Source of the DNA: Hymenolepis diminuta
Taxonomy: Eukaryota > Platyhelminthes > Cestoda > Cyclophyllidea > Hymenolepididae
Length of the DNA stretch: 64,000 bases
Assembly (NCBI GenBank): GCA_900708905.1
Contig: CAADRB010000026.1
Location: 705,376-769,375, forward strand
Direction of reading: 5' to 3'
Made by a program: the position numbers and the translations under genes. Shown here one piece after another: positions 22,100 through 34,904 of this stretch (its first letter is position 1; each line of letters starts with the position of its first letter). A model generated the notes under the pieces. The model made no database searches. It had not been told where the DNA came from and was given only the letters and a program-made list of their open reading frames with translations.

Positions 22100-22290
22100 G
22101 TGTTCCACAACGGTCAACGTACACATCTGTCAAATCAGAGGTTACGAGATTAATGCTCATCAATACGCATCATTTGCTGTGGAGGACTAGTCCTACTGAT
22201 TAATTCTAGTCAACATGGAGAGAGGTAGAGTGCGTGTTTCTCATCAAAGATCCGCTAAGATACCTTCCTTCTATCCAGGTCAAGTGTTGT
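22100..22290 (+). repeat. SINE-like copy, best preserved head
   Basis: ACGGTCAACGTACACATCTG is followed by CAAATCAGAGGTTACGAGAT, then an AGGTAGAGTGCGTGTTTCTC block. These three blocks define the family and recur in both orientations across the window. Confidence 0.55.
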
Positions 22291-22679
22291 CGACATTTTC
22301 TTTGTTGGACTTCAGAAGATAATATGAGATTGGTAAATGTGTCTTTATCTTCTTTTTATCGCATTTAAGCGATCTAGTTCAGTAAAAAATAATCTGTAAG
22401 CCAACTGCACAAATTAAAGTGTGGGAGGGGACACAAAATTCAGTCAAGCGATAAAAGCATCTCCGTTTTTATTAATACCTCGCATATATGAAGTGCTCCT
22501 TATCTGTAAGATGCTATTTTTAAAATATTTATTCAATCCCCGCATTTTAGAATAACAAGAGAGTTCAGTCGTTCAATTTGGGGCTCATAATATGTCATAT
22601 GTTGTTTCCTCCCCTCCTTTCCCATCTCTTTCTCATACGAACTTGCTTTTAATTTTTAATGTTACTTCATTACGATACA

Positions 22680-23200
22680 AAAGCATTGAAACCTATTAAA
22701 TATCAAATAAGACGTTGAAGGATGACCTTCCATGGATTTCCAAAATGGTTCTTTAATCACATCCTTTATGAAAATACTCTGGTTTTTCATCCACAAAGCC
22801 GCAGTGACATCTCTATGTCCCAATGACGCAAAAGGCCCTACTGTTATGCCTAGATGAACTTATCGATTCTCCTTTTATCTATGACTGTCTCCATCTGAAA
22901 GTACATCTGCACTCATACCTCACGAGCGTCCTTGCCCAAGTAACTCATAAACTGCTTTTATATTCCCACACACGCGAAGACACGCTGATTATACAACTGC
23001 TCCTACACTGCCCTCTCATCACCTTTGTTCCTTATCTCTCTTACTCGCTTGAATCCCTATTGTTCCTTGATCGGTATATTTGGCCTAGTCAGCTCTTGGT
23101 GTTCTGGCCTGTAACTGTTGTTGCCATTATTAGCTGTCTTAGCTTCCGCAATTAAGATCTGGTTCATTAGTTCTTACGATCATGTGGTCGAGATTTGTTT
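22680..23200 (+). repeat. Dispersed repeat C, copy 3
   Basis: It aligns with the minus strand of 2505-3070 over its whole length: GAAGGATGAC, CGCAGTGACATCT, AGTACATCTGCACTCATA, CTCTTGGTGTTCTG and AAGATCTGGTTCA. It is clearly older than copies 1 and 2, and shifted frames rule out a conserved protein. Confidence 0.75.
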
Positions 23201-23649
23201 ATCCATAAAAGAGCAATGGTACTCTGCACCCGACCTCACATTAACGCACCGATCATAAAAAAATATCGTTGGTCTAATGTGAAGTCCACCTGCTACGACT
23301 GTGGCTATGGCAAAGAAAAAATTCGTCACAGTTTTTCTTCATATTCATATATTTGTCCTATGATGTAGGTTTCTGATAAGAAGCACAATCAGATAATTTT
23401 TGTGTTCAGAAAAAATTTCTAAGTTCCTCCGAATGGAATTTCTTTTTCGTGTGCCGAATTATTCGATCTCTGTTTCTCCATGCTAAAATCCAGGAACAAA
23501 GTCTCATCACTGCTACATCAGTGGTTAATAATTTTTTCTGTTCAAAACCGTATATTAGTTACTATAATTGCATAATGTTAATTATTATCATCCATGGCAA
23601 TACAAAATGTTTCGAGTTTAAGTCGCAGAGAAGCATCTGGATGAAAGAA

Positions 23650-23845
23650 ACAGCAAAATCCGACAGGCAAAGTTTAGTAGGGAAAGGGGGGAATGAAAAG
23701 GAAACCGTTAATCGGGTTACTGCATTTGATATTCGGATTCAAGTTTCAGAATTTTCACGTAATGGGCAGTTCACCCTTTCGTGTTTCAAAATTCGAATTT
23801 CAAAATTTGTTCTCCGACTGTTAATTAGATTCCTATCCCACAATC
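23650..23845 (+). repeat. Direct repeat, related to 17880-18050
   Basis: An unexplained 176-codon open frame (23449-23979, starting at GTG) runs across this repeat. Because the sequence is a repeat and the other copy is not open, I do not call a gene. Confidence 0.4.
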
Positions 23846-23999
23846 TTTGCATCCGGTTGACCGGTTGGGAAATTTTGGTGATCGGTTTCACCACTTCAAG
23901 TCCCTTCTTCTTCCATAGGCCAAAAAACAGCATAATCTTAAGTAGTTTACGCGATCTTGACATAACGAAAAGTATTTAATTTATTTTAATTTAATTTTT

Positions 24000-26900
24000 T
24001 AAAATCTGATTTATGACGCATAGTTATGAGACCATAGTTCACTTCATAATGTTTTAACATTTGATATCCACGGCTAGTTCTTATCCGTGGTGTCTAAGCG
24101 TAAGGACTAACCGATTAAACTAAATGGTTGGTAATGTCACCTTGGTTAAATTGTATCTTCTTACAATCTAGGGTAAGTAGAAGAAATAATTTGAACATAA
24201 ATATAAAATAATGAAGTCGACTCTGAGTTGTAGGTCTTCTTTCTTCCTCCTCTGGTTCAGAGATGCTCAATACTATCGCAGATGATATCTAGTAGTATCG
24301 GAGGGGCAGCCCAGATTAAATCAGTTATAGAAAAATTTTAAAATCAAATGAAAGGAAATAAATTTACACTAATAAGGACATTTTAGAAATTGAATATCAG
24401 GCATTTGTCAAACAGGCAGTACTGAGCTTACTGAAGCGCTGTTTGGGAAATACTAATAACCCTTAAATATTGCCTCAGCTTAATCACTCAAATATAGAAA
24501 AAATAGAAAATAATTTGATAACTGGATCAAATCTTGATTCCTTTGAATACAAAGGGTCCAAGCTTCTTAAATAAACCTATGAATTTAGAAAATTCATAAG
24601 TGAATACTAATAGTTTTTCGGTTCGAGTTCACTTATGGCATTTATTATGTAAACATTTTAATAAAATAAAAATATGCTTTCGTCAGTAATGTATTGTTTA
24701 GAAACACACTTGCACTCATGTTCTCAACGTCTCGATTAGATCACATCCTAACATATTGTGTGAAGTTGCAATTGGTCGACTGACAAACTGGATACATTTG
24801 ACAACAGGACTTAGTTATTCATACTAAGGCTGCCATGTCTCTAAAAGAATTCATCAAGTGGACAGAACCTGAGGAGCCCGAACATCACAAATAGTATTAT
24901 TATAATTCACTTTGAGGGGATTACTAGTGATCACTGCTTTGTTTTAAATGTCTCAAATATGGGCAAATGAAACAAGTGACAAAATTTTCAAATCTAGTGC
25001 AACGGATATTTAGAAGATTCAATCAAGTAACAGAATTTGAATGGAGGCTATCTCCCATTTATTTACATCAAATTGGATTTACTAGAACATTCACTTGAAC
25101 GAATATGAAGATCTACATCTATATATGGAATCATACTGGTGTTTACCATCAGTCAGTTTAAGAACTTAAATGAATATACTTGTCGTGGAGGCTCTATCAC
25201 TAGATGCAAAAGACAAAAATTAATAATTAATACTTGAGTGTCTGTGCGCCCGGATCTGTCTCCATAAATTTTCTTACTGTCTATAACATCCCAGCCGTAA
25301 TTGGATTACCTCCAAATTACTTCATTTACCACTGTTATAACCTAATCAACTTCTCAAAATAGCCCAAATAAAGCCGGAACTGCATAACAGCACGAGATTA
25401 AGCAGACTTCAGCACTTTATCCAAGTTTACGCTAAGCAATTCAGCAAGTAATTTTGTCCATTCTAACAATTACGCAAATTTTATTAAAAATTAGTGATTT
25501 CATGGTGACAAGTTTCACAACCGAGTAATACTTAGCATAGTACTAAAAATGACACTTCCTACGCTTCTAACATTGGGCGGTGACGTCAATGCAACTTCTT
25601 AATTAGCATATGCTGATATTTGCAGTTAGTTCGTATCAAAATTTTCTGTATAGTTCGAATGCGGTGATATCTGACACCATCCAAATTTGACGATTTAGGA
25701 AAAGAATGGTGCGTTTTTGTGGCAGGGATGAAAAAATTCCCCCTAAATGCTATTTGAAGTAAAGTACGCATATAATCGATATATCATACTCCACCATATC
25801 GGTTGAGCTTGTTTATACCTTTGAGTATTATAAAGAACTTTAATGTGGACAATTTTCACGGCTTCATATTTCAAAGATAACATAAACTACGGCAAGATGA
25901 TTACGATCAAATAATAAAAATAGAAATATTTGATTAAAATGTATCAAAGATTCCTGAAATTCCAGTTCTTTGACTTCATTAACAACAGTAAAAATATAGC
26001 TGTGTACTTTTTTAAATTTTCGTAGAGGGAGTCAGCTACCGGACTCACCGAAAAGAATATCGGAAAAGTTGTCAAGAGGGACTCATTAGTAAAAGCTAAG
26101 ACTTGTGTCTAATTCTTATTTACTCTTCCTCTCATTGAGCATGTACCGTGGAGATTTGTAATAAATAAATTAATTCTAAGGGGAGTGATTTCGAATATGC
26201 TTTATGAGGATCCCAGATGAGAAATGTTTAATTGAAATGCTCCAATTTGTTCCTCCTAATCTAAAATGGGAAACATTATCCGTCAACATAAGGATGAAAA
26301 CTGATAAAAAATTCGATATATCTATGTCGTATTATGCAAAGTTATTTTTCACATTTCATTTGAAAGCTTGTCAAAACGTTTTAGGCAATATTAAATGGCT
26401 GCTCTCAGTTGAAAAGTAAATAAATTTATCAAGATAAAACTGAACTCCACCAAATTTTTAATTTTAGCTAACTCAGATCTTTTACAATAAGTTCATGCGA
26501 GTTGTCCAATAAAATGTAGGACAATTCTGCTTTCTCAACCTCTGGAAGCAACAATTAATTGAGTGGCAAGACTAGTCATGATAATAAAGCAATCTATTAA
26601 GAAGCATTGAATTTCGCGACAAGAATTCGCTCGGTGCTCCAGGTGACAAAGCTTGATATTTTAATTTCGGAGTTTGAAGTATTCATTTAGTAAATTTCAT
26701 ATATCCAGAATCTAACAATGAAATGATGCAAGAATCTTTGATGCTTTTAGTATACTCTCATCATCCTTTCGATCTCTTCCCGTTCACCTCTTGTCTCACT
26801 TACCGTTAACCGATCTCGAATACTTCTCTACAAAAATTGTAAAGCTTTTGTTCTTCTCTTGGTTATAATAATGATATTAATAATCGAGATGGAATGGCCA

Positions 26901-27600
26901 ATCGCTCAGGTTAATAAACTGGTCGTTTAGCTCTGAATATCTCTGTAGTGATCTCACCCAGGAACCTAGAGGCCAAATCATGAAAGCGATATTTGAATAT
27001 GCTATAGCGAATTATATCCGAGACGAATTTGCCTAACCCTTTCCCCTTTCCACCTACTATTCCACTTTTTCCTATGTTTATATACTTACTCATGATTAAA
27101 AATTGTATCTTCTTGAAGTATCATGTATAATATCTATAATAGTAATCGTTCATACTCAGAATATTAGCTGAGAAAGCGGATAAATATTACGTAATTGGCA
27201 AAATTCCACTTCCACTTAAATTTTACCTCATAAACCTCAGTTTGGTCTGTTTTAACCAATTATTTAGAAGAGGTCTCTTTGGCACCTTATTTGCTTTGCA
27301 CCTGACCTAATTGCATTGTCACTTCTGTTTATTCTATCTTCTATCAAAATATCTTCAATAAACAACATCGATATTTCCCATATCGTAAACAGAAAAAATA
27401 TTTGCATTGTTGTAATTTCAAAACTAGTTTATTTCAAGGAAATTTGCGTAAATAAAGTGGAGTGGAGCTGTCAATACTCCAATTTTGTTGCCTATGAAAA
27501 CTGAATCATTCGAGTTTATTTGTAGTTTATTCATTGCAGATCATTAGCATTCTTACCTCCAAGGTTGACTTAATAAAAATAATAATCCCCATGCCCATTT
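24000..27600. other. AT-rich stretch, no gene recognised
   Basis: No exon with known domains was seen. A short SINE-like scrap occurs near 26888-26925 (GGCCAATCGC then GGTTAAT, as in the 13695 copy). Confidence 0.4.
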
Positions 27601-27609
27601 CCCTATAAC

Positions 27610-27775
27610 CATTTTGAGTAGAGGGGTAGTATCACAGAGCCTCCCTGATGAGAAATTCAAGTTCTGCCATCCCCATTATTAGTAATGGTTAGTCCAGTAG
27701 CCGTTCACTAATGGGCGTCGAGTCCGGGACCTCTAACTTCGCACGTTAATCATTGCATCATCAGCGCAATTAATC
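27610..27775 (-). repeat. SINE-like copy
   Basis: The minus strand reads TTAACGTGCGAAGTTAGAGG, a GTCCCGGACTCGACG stretch like a tRNA T-arm/B-box, then GGATGGCAGAACTTG and TTTCTCATCAGGGAGGCTC, in the family order. Confidence 0.5.
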
Positions 27776-28209
27776 TGTAATAATGGTAAATTTCCAGTTT
27801 ATTCTAATGTTTCAAATGTCAAATTTCAGGAGTTACCCCGTGGGTAACTGGGAGAATTTTGGTTTATAATACCCAGAGCTCTTGAATCAGTTAATTAACT
27901 TGGATGGTCAGTCTCACCACTTCAAAATGTTTTTCAACAATAGTCAGGATATTAAATAACATAAATTTAATAAAGCAAGGCTCATTAAAATTCACTCAAG
28001 TTGAACTCCAATATGATTTGTAGATAAATTTACTAAAAATATGTCTTTCAAGATGCTCTCTCTTATTTTCGTAAACACTCCATTTTTTGATGAGGACAAA
28101 AAGTAATTAGATCCAAATGCAAATGACTGTTTCACCTTTGAATATTACTCCTAATGAAATGCGTGAAAAAAAATGTACTTCTAAATTGTAAAATAGTGCA
28201 ACTAATTCT

Positions 28210-28450
28210 TACACATGTTAATTAGAGTTATCGCGAAAGCGGTGAGTACAAATCGCTTATCGATGTCTGCAAATTGAACGTCTGCAAATAGTTCAAGTAA
28301 AATAGTGAAAACGTAAAAATGATTTTTGATCATAACGGATTAAATAAATATTCCTCAAAAGAACTAGACAATCTTTGAGATTTGTGCTTTTTTGGGGAGC
28401 TAATAGGATTATAACAAGTGCCAACACATTACTTGCCATCTCTGATGATT
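28210..28450 (+). repeat. LTR-like sequence upstream of a Gypsy remnant
   Basis: The first part matches 15420-15620. The last part (GAGATTTGTGC, then GGAGCTAATAGG and TTATAACA) matches 30290-30350. The two places precede the two retroelement bodies found here. Confidence 0.45.
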
Positions 28451-29479
28451 TTACAATCCTTGAAGCAAAAAGTACTTGGTTTCTCAGTAGACAGTGTAGT
28501 GCTCAATATTTTATAAAGTGTTAGAGAGCTTATTCGAAGAGGAAAAAGGTTCCTTCTGTAAATTTGGGGCTAACATGTCCCCCGATGTTTCTAGAACATT
28601 CAACGCCACTGTTTCTCTCAATTCTTCTAAAAATTCTACCCAATCTCCGATTGTTCCTGTTTCTCCTAAGGTGCTTCGTGCTGTACCTTCTGTTAAAGCA
28701 ACCACCAATGACAGGAACTTTCACCCATCAGTTAGAGATAATGTAAAAATAACGAATCTCATGCACTCTATGAAATCCTCTGTTATAACGTAACAAACAA
28801 GAAGTCCTGGAAGTAATCTTGCAGAGCCAACAATCTAGATGACTGGGTAAAAGAGCAACTTAACACAGAAGCCAATAATCCGCGGCAGAACACGAGGCAC
28901 TTTATAGTAAACACGCGTGTATTAGCGAAACCCCATCTCTATCAAACTCGGCTTTAATAATTAGGCATAATTACCAAGTGTTTTTTGTCAGTAAGGAAAT
29001 AAAAAGGAAATTACATTTTTATTTGTAGAAGGAATACTGAAAACAGGGAAAAATAATCATTTCTTCTTGTATCTTTCATGCCTAAAGTGATTTCAGCACG
29101 ACTTGCCTCCAAAAAAAGCCGTACTAAGCAACAAGCAGTTCCGAAATCGTGTTAGCTTGATTGCCAGACAAATCAAATATGTCGCCTAAAGGGATATAAA
29201 GAAGTTGTTTTACTCTTGCCTCCCCAGAATTCTCGAATCGTCCACCAAGATCTAATCTCTAAAATTTTTTGCTCAGTGTAACCACATTCAATCTAAATTA
29301 ATCCTTGCTTACCGTCTTAACCGATCGGCACTGGTGAATGGTAAATGCACGCAACTCGAGAAAGTTGGTCTTCCTAAACCTGTTTCTCTCGCTAATGGAA
29401 CAATATCAAAGTGGTTGTCTAAAATGCAAGCGAGGTTGTACTTTCTTATCATGAGGATCTAATAATCTCTCAAATTAAT

Positions 29480-30000
29480 GTTCCCTGATCTCACATTAAT
29501 CTTTGTCTTGCTGAACCTATCCGAGGAATCTTCTATCTAATCCTGGTTGAGTCATATTCACAGTGGCCTGAAGTTATAACCATTACGTCTACCACAACCT
29601 ATACCACTATTTACAACCTCCCATAGGCATTTGTCAACCGGGGCGTACCAAAAGTGATTGCGCGCAGAAATGCCATCCAGTTCTCTTCTACTCAATTTGA
29701 GGACTCCTGTCGTAGTTTAAATATCTCTCTTTTACACTCTCTGCCAAAGCTCAGTGGGCTAGGCGGGGAACTTGTTGACAAGGGGGGAAAGACAAATTCT
29801 CACATCACAGGAGAAGACAGTGGAAGAGATTATTAGCCCTTTAAAGTTTAGGTACCAGACGACGCCTTTTGTTGGTGTCCAAATCAGGGTGCGTCATCGT
29901 AAAAGTTCCCGTTCTCAGTACGTAGTTTTAACTTTCAAACCAAAAATGAATCTAACAGAGATTTATCTGGACACATGTGACCTCCCTCCGCCTTGGAATC
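29480..30000 (+). pseudogene. Ty3/Gypsy integrase remnant 1
   Basis: Across several frames one reads LAEPIRGIFYLILVESYSQW, PEVITITSTTT, then GVPKVIARRNAIQFSSTQFE and RSLNIS. This matches the integrase core of Ty3/Gypsy elements around its first and second acidic residues. The usual SDNGTQF block is changed (RRNAIQF) and frames are broken, so it is inactive. The piece in 28518-28793 upstream is open but unrecognised. Confidence 0.7.
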
Positions 30001-30889
30001 CCGAAACTCCGGAGGCCCGGCGCAACCATCAGCCCGACCATTACTGTGGACGCTTCGGAAGACATCGAAAAATTTCAAGGTGGATCAAACGCTCAAACGT
30101 GCGAATAAACAATTTTGGTCGGGAGGCGTTGAATAAAATGAATAATTTTTGTCCGAAAATAAAATCGACAATTTAGTGTTAAATATTCATTAAATTTGCA
30201 TATCTGTTAAAAGCTACAAAATTCCTGGATCATTGCCATGCATAATCTTGGAGCAATGCCTACCATTAGGGCAATTACGTGTTTTCATTGAGCTCTGAGA
30301 TTTGCGGTTATTTTGGGAGGCTAATTGGTTTATAACATAAACCTTCTGCATCTGTTGAAATTTCGATCCTCCAGCTGCTGAAGATGTCACTTAGAATGCT
30401 CCTGAGTTCATCCATCATCCTAAATCAAACGAATACTTTGAATCGTGATACAATAAAAGCAAGTATATGTTCGTGGTGAATCTTGCCAAATGAGGTGAGA
30501 AGAGGAGAGTTCTCTGTCACATCAGGAAACTGCACCCTGTCGTATATGAATATTACTCAAAATTCGCCTTATCCAAGGACTTCGATGAACTCAACTACTC
30601 TGAAACTGTGGGGATCATGGAAGAAGTTTTCGTTCAGAATTTCTTCCTCTCCAACTCCCGCCTTAACTGGCTCAAACTTGTGATCGAGCATGATGGAAAC
30701 TTGTGATAAATTTAGTTTCGGCACCCCAATGGAAAAACAGTTCAGATATCTTATTTTCATCTCTGGACTTCCAACTAAGCCTTGATTATTACTAAGAACT
30801 CGTCTATTAAAAATAATGGAGGAAAACCCTAGTTGAGAAGAACTGGTGCCAGATTGAAAGGATCCTTTGATCACCACTTTCACTGTCAA

Positions 30890-31080
30890 ACGTTAGATAA
30901 ATTCCTCTACGGATCACAAATCCCTTCTCCCTATCTTCGGATCCAAAATATTATTCCAGTTTACATTGCCAGCTGACTTCAGCATTGGTCGGCCATCTTG
31001 GCTATCTAAAATGTTGAAATACAACAGAATAAGGACAACCTGATTGCCATTCTCGTCTCATCTACAGCTGGGAATCCCCT
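30890..31080 (+). pseudogene. Gypsy RNase H-like remnant
   Basis: LDKFLYGSQI, then (shifted frame) KSLLPIFGSK, then IPVYIAS and LQHWSAILAI match the RNase H segment that follows Gypsy reverse transcriptase. A stop replaces one codon and there is at least one frameshift. It stands just upstream of integrase remnant 2 in the expected order. Confidence 0.65.
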
Positions 31081-31159
31081 GAAGAGGAAAGCGTCATTGC
31101 AAGTCTGACTATGGAATAAGATACACATCACCTTTTATACTGACGTTGTACACAAACTT

Positions 31160-32395
31160 TAAATGATATGCGTAATGGGACAGCTAAAGATTCATTGCTG
31201 AAGAAAGCCATGAAATATGTTTGCGCAGAATGGTTGAGATCCGACCAAAAGAGCGATCTCTTACAAACCTGTGTTAATTTATGCTTTATATCTGTCGATC
31301 GTGTCGTCACTCAAACTAAGCGTATTACAACAGTTTCACAGCAGTCATCCGAGTGTTAACCTCATGAAATCATTTGCTAAAACATTTTCACACTGGTCTG
31401 AAATGGACAAGAATATCGAAACAGTTGTGCAGGGATTTTTTAAAAGTCAGCAAGCTGCTAAGCTTCCCAGCAACACGATCCTACCACCTGACCCAAAACT
31501 CCAGTTCGATTGCCTCCCATACACTCAGATTTTGCTGGATCTGTTCATGGGTTCTCATATTTCGTTGTGGTCGATTCGCACTCAAAGTGGCACAAAATTA
31601 CTCAATTAAAGTCCACGACAACCATCATGTTGCTCGGTAGTCTTTGCCATATATTTTCAACTCGTTGACTACCAGAGTCCATTGTAAGCGATGATGGCGC
31701 CCACTCCTCTTCGCCTCTTTTAAGACTTTTGTCGCAGTTATAATATCACCCGTGTCTACTGTCCATCATAGTATTCTCAATCAAATGACCAGGCAGAGCG
31801 ATTCGGTGATACCCTGAAACAGACACTTCAGAAGTCTCGTGGTGAGGGGACAACAGAAAAGATTCTCGGCGCTTCCTTTCAATATATCGAACGACACAGC
31901 ACCCAGCCTAAAACGACCATAGTCCTGCCAAAAATCCTATGGGGGAGAAGATCCAGGACGATTCACAATGCTTTACTTCCAAAGGACTCAAACTTCCCTC
32001 CTTCATCTTCATGCCCCAAGAAGACTCTTGCAATCGACACATCAGTTTACGTGCGCGATCATCGGCCGAATGGCACATGGGCATCGAGGTAGCGTTCTAT
32101 ATGAAGTGGATGCCGATGGCCAAACCTGGGTGCATCATGGGAAACATTTCCGTCTCTGGTACGCAGCAAAGTCATCGAAACCGGAAACGGGTCTTCTGGA
32201 TACCATCTTGTATATTTTTGGCCTCTCACAGCTTTGGAATAAAGGAAATCCGGAAATCCAACCCAGTAATCAACAAAATCCTCGTTTGGAAAGTTCCAGA
32301 AAGCCCCATAAGGGATTCCAGGTGGATACATCATCGATAAATTATCATGGAAACTTTGCCCGGGATATTTTTATCCAAAAGAAGTTTAAGTAACA
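31160..32395 (+). pseudogene. Ty3/Gypsy integrase remnant 2
   Basis: In order and in changing frames: the region before the zinc finger (31168-31300), a decayed HHCC finger (FHSSHPSV, then HWSEMDKNIETVVQG with the CxxC lost), an integrase core (VVVDSHSKWHKIT, IVSDDGAHSSS) and a C-terminal part with GRSVLYEVDADGQTWVHHG. Multiple stops and frameshifts show it is dead. Together with the RNase H piece it forms the 3' part of one pol gene. Confidence 0.75.
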
Positions 32396-32399
32396 ATAT

Positions 32400-34028
32400 G
32401 TATGTTTGTTAATTTCATTCATAATTATTTACACATTTTAAATAATTGTTACAGTTCATTGAAATTGTTGTTGTCGTTGCTCGTTAGAATCTTGAGTAAA
32501 TTAGAATAAAGCAGTGTTTTACACACCAACGATAAGCTTTCAACACCTGCCATATAATAAAAGATTTTTGAATGCGATGCTGCAGGAGAAGTACTCCTAG
32601 TTAATTTTATTCTACATCCTAATCTTCTTTGAAGATGCACTGATATATAGTTTAATATTTTCCCACTTTTGTTAGTCCTAATCAACCTTCCTCGATGAAT
32701 ATAACTATATCATATTTTAGCTATATTACAACTGCTAATGTCTCAGACGCAGAAGACGTTCCATTTGTCGATTTATAATTTTATTTACGTCCCTTATAAA
32801 CTTGTTAGCTAATATGAATTGGATGTATCTTAAAAAAACTGAACGCATTATGGAAGGATTTTCAAACAATATATTGAAAAACAGATTTCCTTCTATAAGT
32901 AGGGTTCAGGTGCAAACGAATAAATTTATTTATCTGACCATCCGAAAATGATTGTATGATATTCAAAATAAATTCGATTCGACTAAGTTGTGAAGCACTT
33001 TGAGCCAATGTATGTATTAGACAATATCGTTTTAAGCTCAATGCATTTCATAACTTCAGGTAATCAAGTTAAGGTTGATAAAGACTTACAGTTATGGTAC
33101 CGATAGGTACTAGAACAGATAATATGAAAAATCAGATACAAATACCCATTGGTTAGGCAAGTTCTTCTCAAGGAATAAAAAGACAAGAGTAAAGTAATAT
33201 TCATTAAGGGTGGGTTCATATTTCCTATATATATATAGGTGAGTTTTAAATCTTTTACATCGTATGAGTGCTCAAAAGGGTTTAGCAGCATAAACCCAAG
33301 GAGCAAAACCTCTTCTAGTGCAATTTTCCGACATTAAAACACAGTTAAATAAAATTATGGGCACTTTAAAATTTCTATGTATCTGCGCACAAATAGGATT
33401 AAAGTGGCACTCCAGAAACAACAACAAATAGCGAAATAGCTGTTATAAAATAGCACTATGCAATTAACCGACGCTTGAAGGATATAAATTGTAATTCGAA
33501 ATACTAACTGGTTTTGGATGTAATCAAATGAACTTGTGGAAAATTTAATGTGTCGACTTCTCTCGAATGCCAATTATTAAGTTTGAACCCAGATAGTTAA
33601 GAGATATACAAAAGGAGACATATGGTGTACGACGATGAATACATGGAAATTCATAACCTATCTAATTTAAAATAGAGAATAAAAAAAATTTCAAATACAA
33701 ATTTGTTAAATAAATAATTTTGCATTTATTCATAATATGTATTCTGATGCTAATTAATAATGCTCGACTGAATTAAAGATAAATTAAGTTATTTTTATTT
33801 AAAAGTTCGCCTAAATAAACATTACTCTGAATAATAGTAGATTGCAAAGAAATACAATAAGAAAAAACGGATATCGCATTTTACTTCATATTTGGTGCAA
33901 TAATGGACAATCTATATGCATTATCCAAAAAGAAATATTGATCAAAATTTATGGAATAAATGGCTAATAAAACATTTAAAAATAAAAATATAATATGAAG
34001 TAAAATAAATGTGATAAAACTATACTAA
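32400..34028. other. AT-rich stretch before the palindrome, no gene recognised
   Basis: Very AT-rich. It contains a short perfect palindrome (CCTATATATATATAGG, about 33223-33239). No exon, RNA gene or LTR partner for the Gypsy remnant was seen. Confidence 0.4.
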
Positions 34029-34875
34029 GGAGATCGGACGATTTTGTTCAAGTCAGTCTCAATGTCTCGCAGTCATGCGCTGTGGTAAGCGCCATGTGAT
34101 GAAAAGTGTTCCTCTCTCTTAGGCTAATGAAGAAGCTTAAACACCTGATTTAGCTATTCCTTAATGGCTTTTATCTCTTCTAGAATTCCCGACTACATCC
34201 TCGTGGGAATGTTTATTAAAATGAATATTTAATAAGGTGAGTATTAAATGATGAATCTTGTTCCTCTCTCTTAGACTAATGCAGACACCTAAACATCTGA
34301 TTTGTGTATACTCATTTACTAGTTTAAAATTATCTTTTTACAGATTATCCGATGAAACCCGTTAAAAGGCATGAACACCAGCAATCTCGAAGCCAACGAC
34401 GTGGATTCCGAGATGGCCCGGTTGGAGCAGCTCCACAGGTGGGTAGTTGGAGGAAATGTGTGAGGTGGCATCCACGAAATTCAAGTGCACATCGGGTTTA
34501 TTTGATGTGTATGCCGTTTTGTGGAAAAGTTAACTCGGAACTGGGACTGTAGGCTGGTATCGAGATATTCTGTTTTCAAAAGTTGCAGTGATGACTTATT
34601 TTTCGTCTCTAAGACAAGTCATGCAGAAACTGTAGGCTGATGATACTAGTATTGGGTCTGCTAATAGCCTTTTATGATATTCTAACCGATTGTTTATTTT
34701 TGTTTCAGCTAAGCAGTCTAGTGAATATGGGGTCGCGCCTTGAGAAAGGTAATGATGACCATTTTTCGTCATCTGAAATAACCTGATGATTTGTAGTCTG
34801 ATTGTAGTCGAAGTGTATGCGAAATGTTGCTAATAGCAGTGTTTGGTTTTGTTTCAGGCTTACTCCGTCGCCAAA
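34029..34875 (+). repeat. Giant inverted repeat, left arm
   Basis: Pairs with 36612-35766 at a constant coordinate sum (70641). At the arm ends and across the 201 bp shared open frame I saw one mismatch (34036). The outer boundary lies at 34029/36612 and the inner one at 34875/35766. Near-perfect arms mean a recent inverted duplication, ongoing gene conversion, or an assembly artefact. Confidence 0.93.
34105..34303 (+). repeat. Paired direct repeats inside the arm
   Basis: TGTTCCTCTCTCTTAG, then CTAATGAAGAAG and AAACACCTGATTT at 34105-34151 recur with few changes at 34257-34303 (152 bp apart). Both carry an acceptor-like polypyrimidine-AG. The same pair is mirrored in the right arm. Confidence 0.6.
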
Positions 34876-34904
34876 TAACGCCTTTCACAAAATTTTTTTG
34901 GTAA
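34352..34904 (+). CDS. Putative small three-exon gene, left copy
   Basis: Possible exons are 34344-34438 (TTTTTACAG acceptor, CAG/GTGGGT donor), 34709-34748 (TTTGTTTCAG acceptor, G/GTAATG donor) and 34858-34904 (TTTGTTTCAG acceptor). Starting at the ATG at 34352, they join to a 57-codon frame that begins MKPVKRHEHQ and ends TPFTKFFW. The stop overlaps an AATAAA signal (34904-34909). A second frame, from the ATG at 34371 (MNTSNLEAND), would also stay open if exon 2 began at 34714 or 34717. No family was recognised. Two small exons and an arm-crossing last exon make it gene-like, but it is unproven. Confidence 0.4.

Noticed and set aside
23449..23979. 176-codon open frame as a gene
   Set aside because: It begins at a non-ATG codon, overlaps a dispersed repeat whose other copy is not open, and has no recognised domain.
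34062..34084. ATG at 34062 with a good GTAAGC donor as the first coding exon of the mini-gene
   Set aside because: Joining it to the next usable exon creates an immediate TGA in the carried frame, so it can only be untranslated leader or a short upstream frame.
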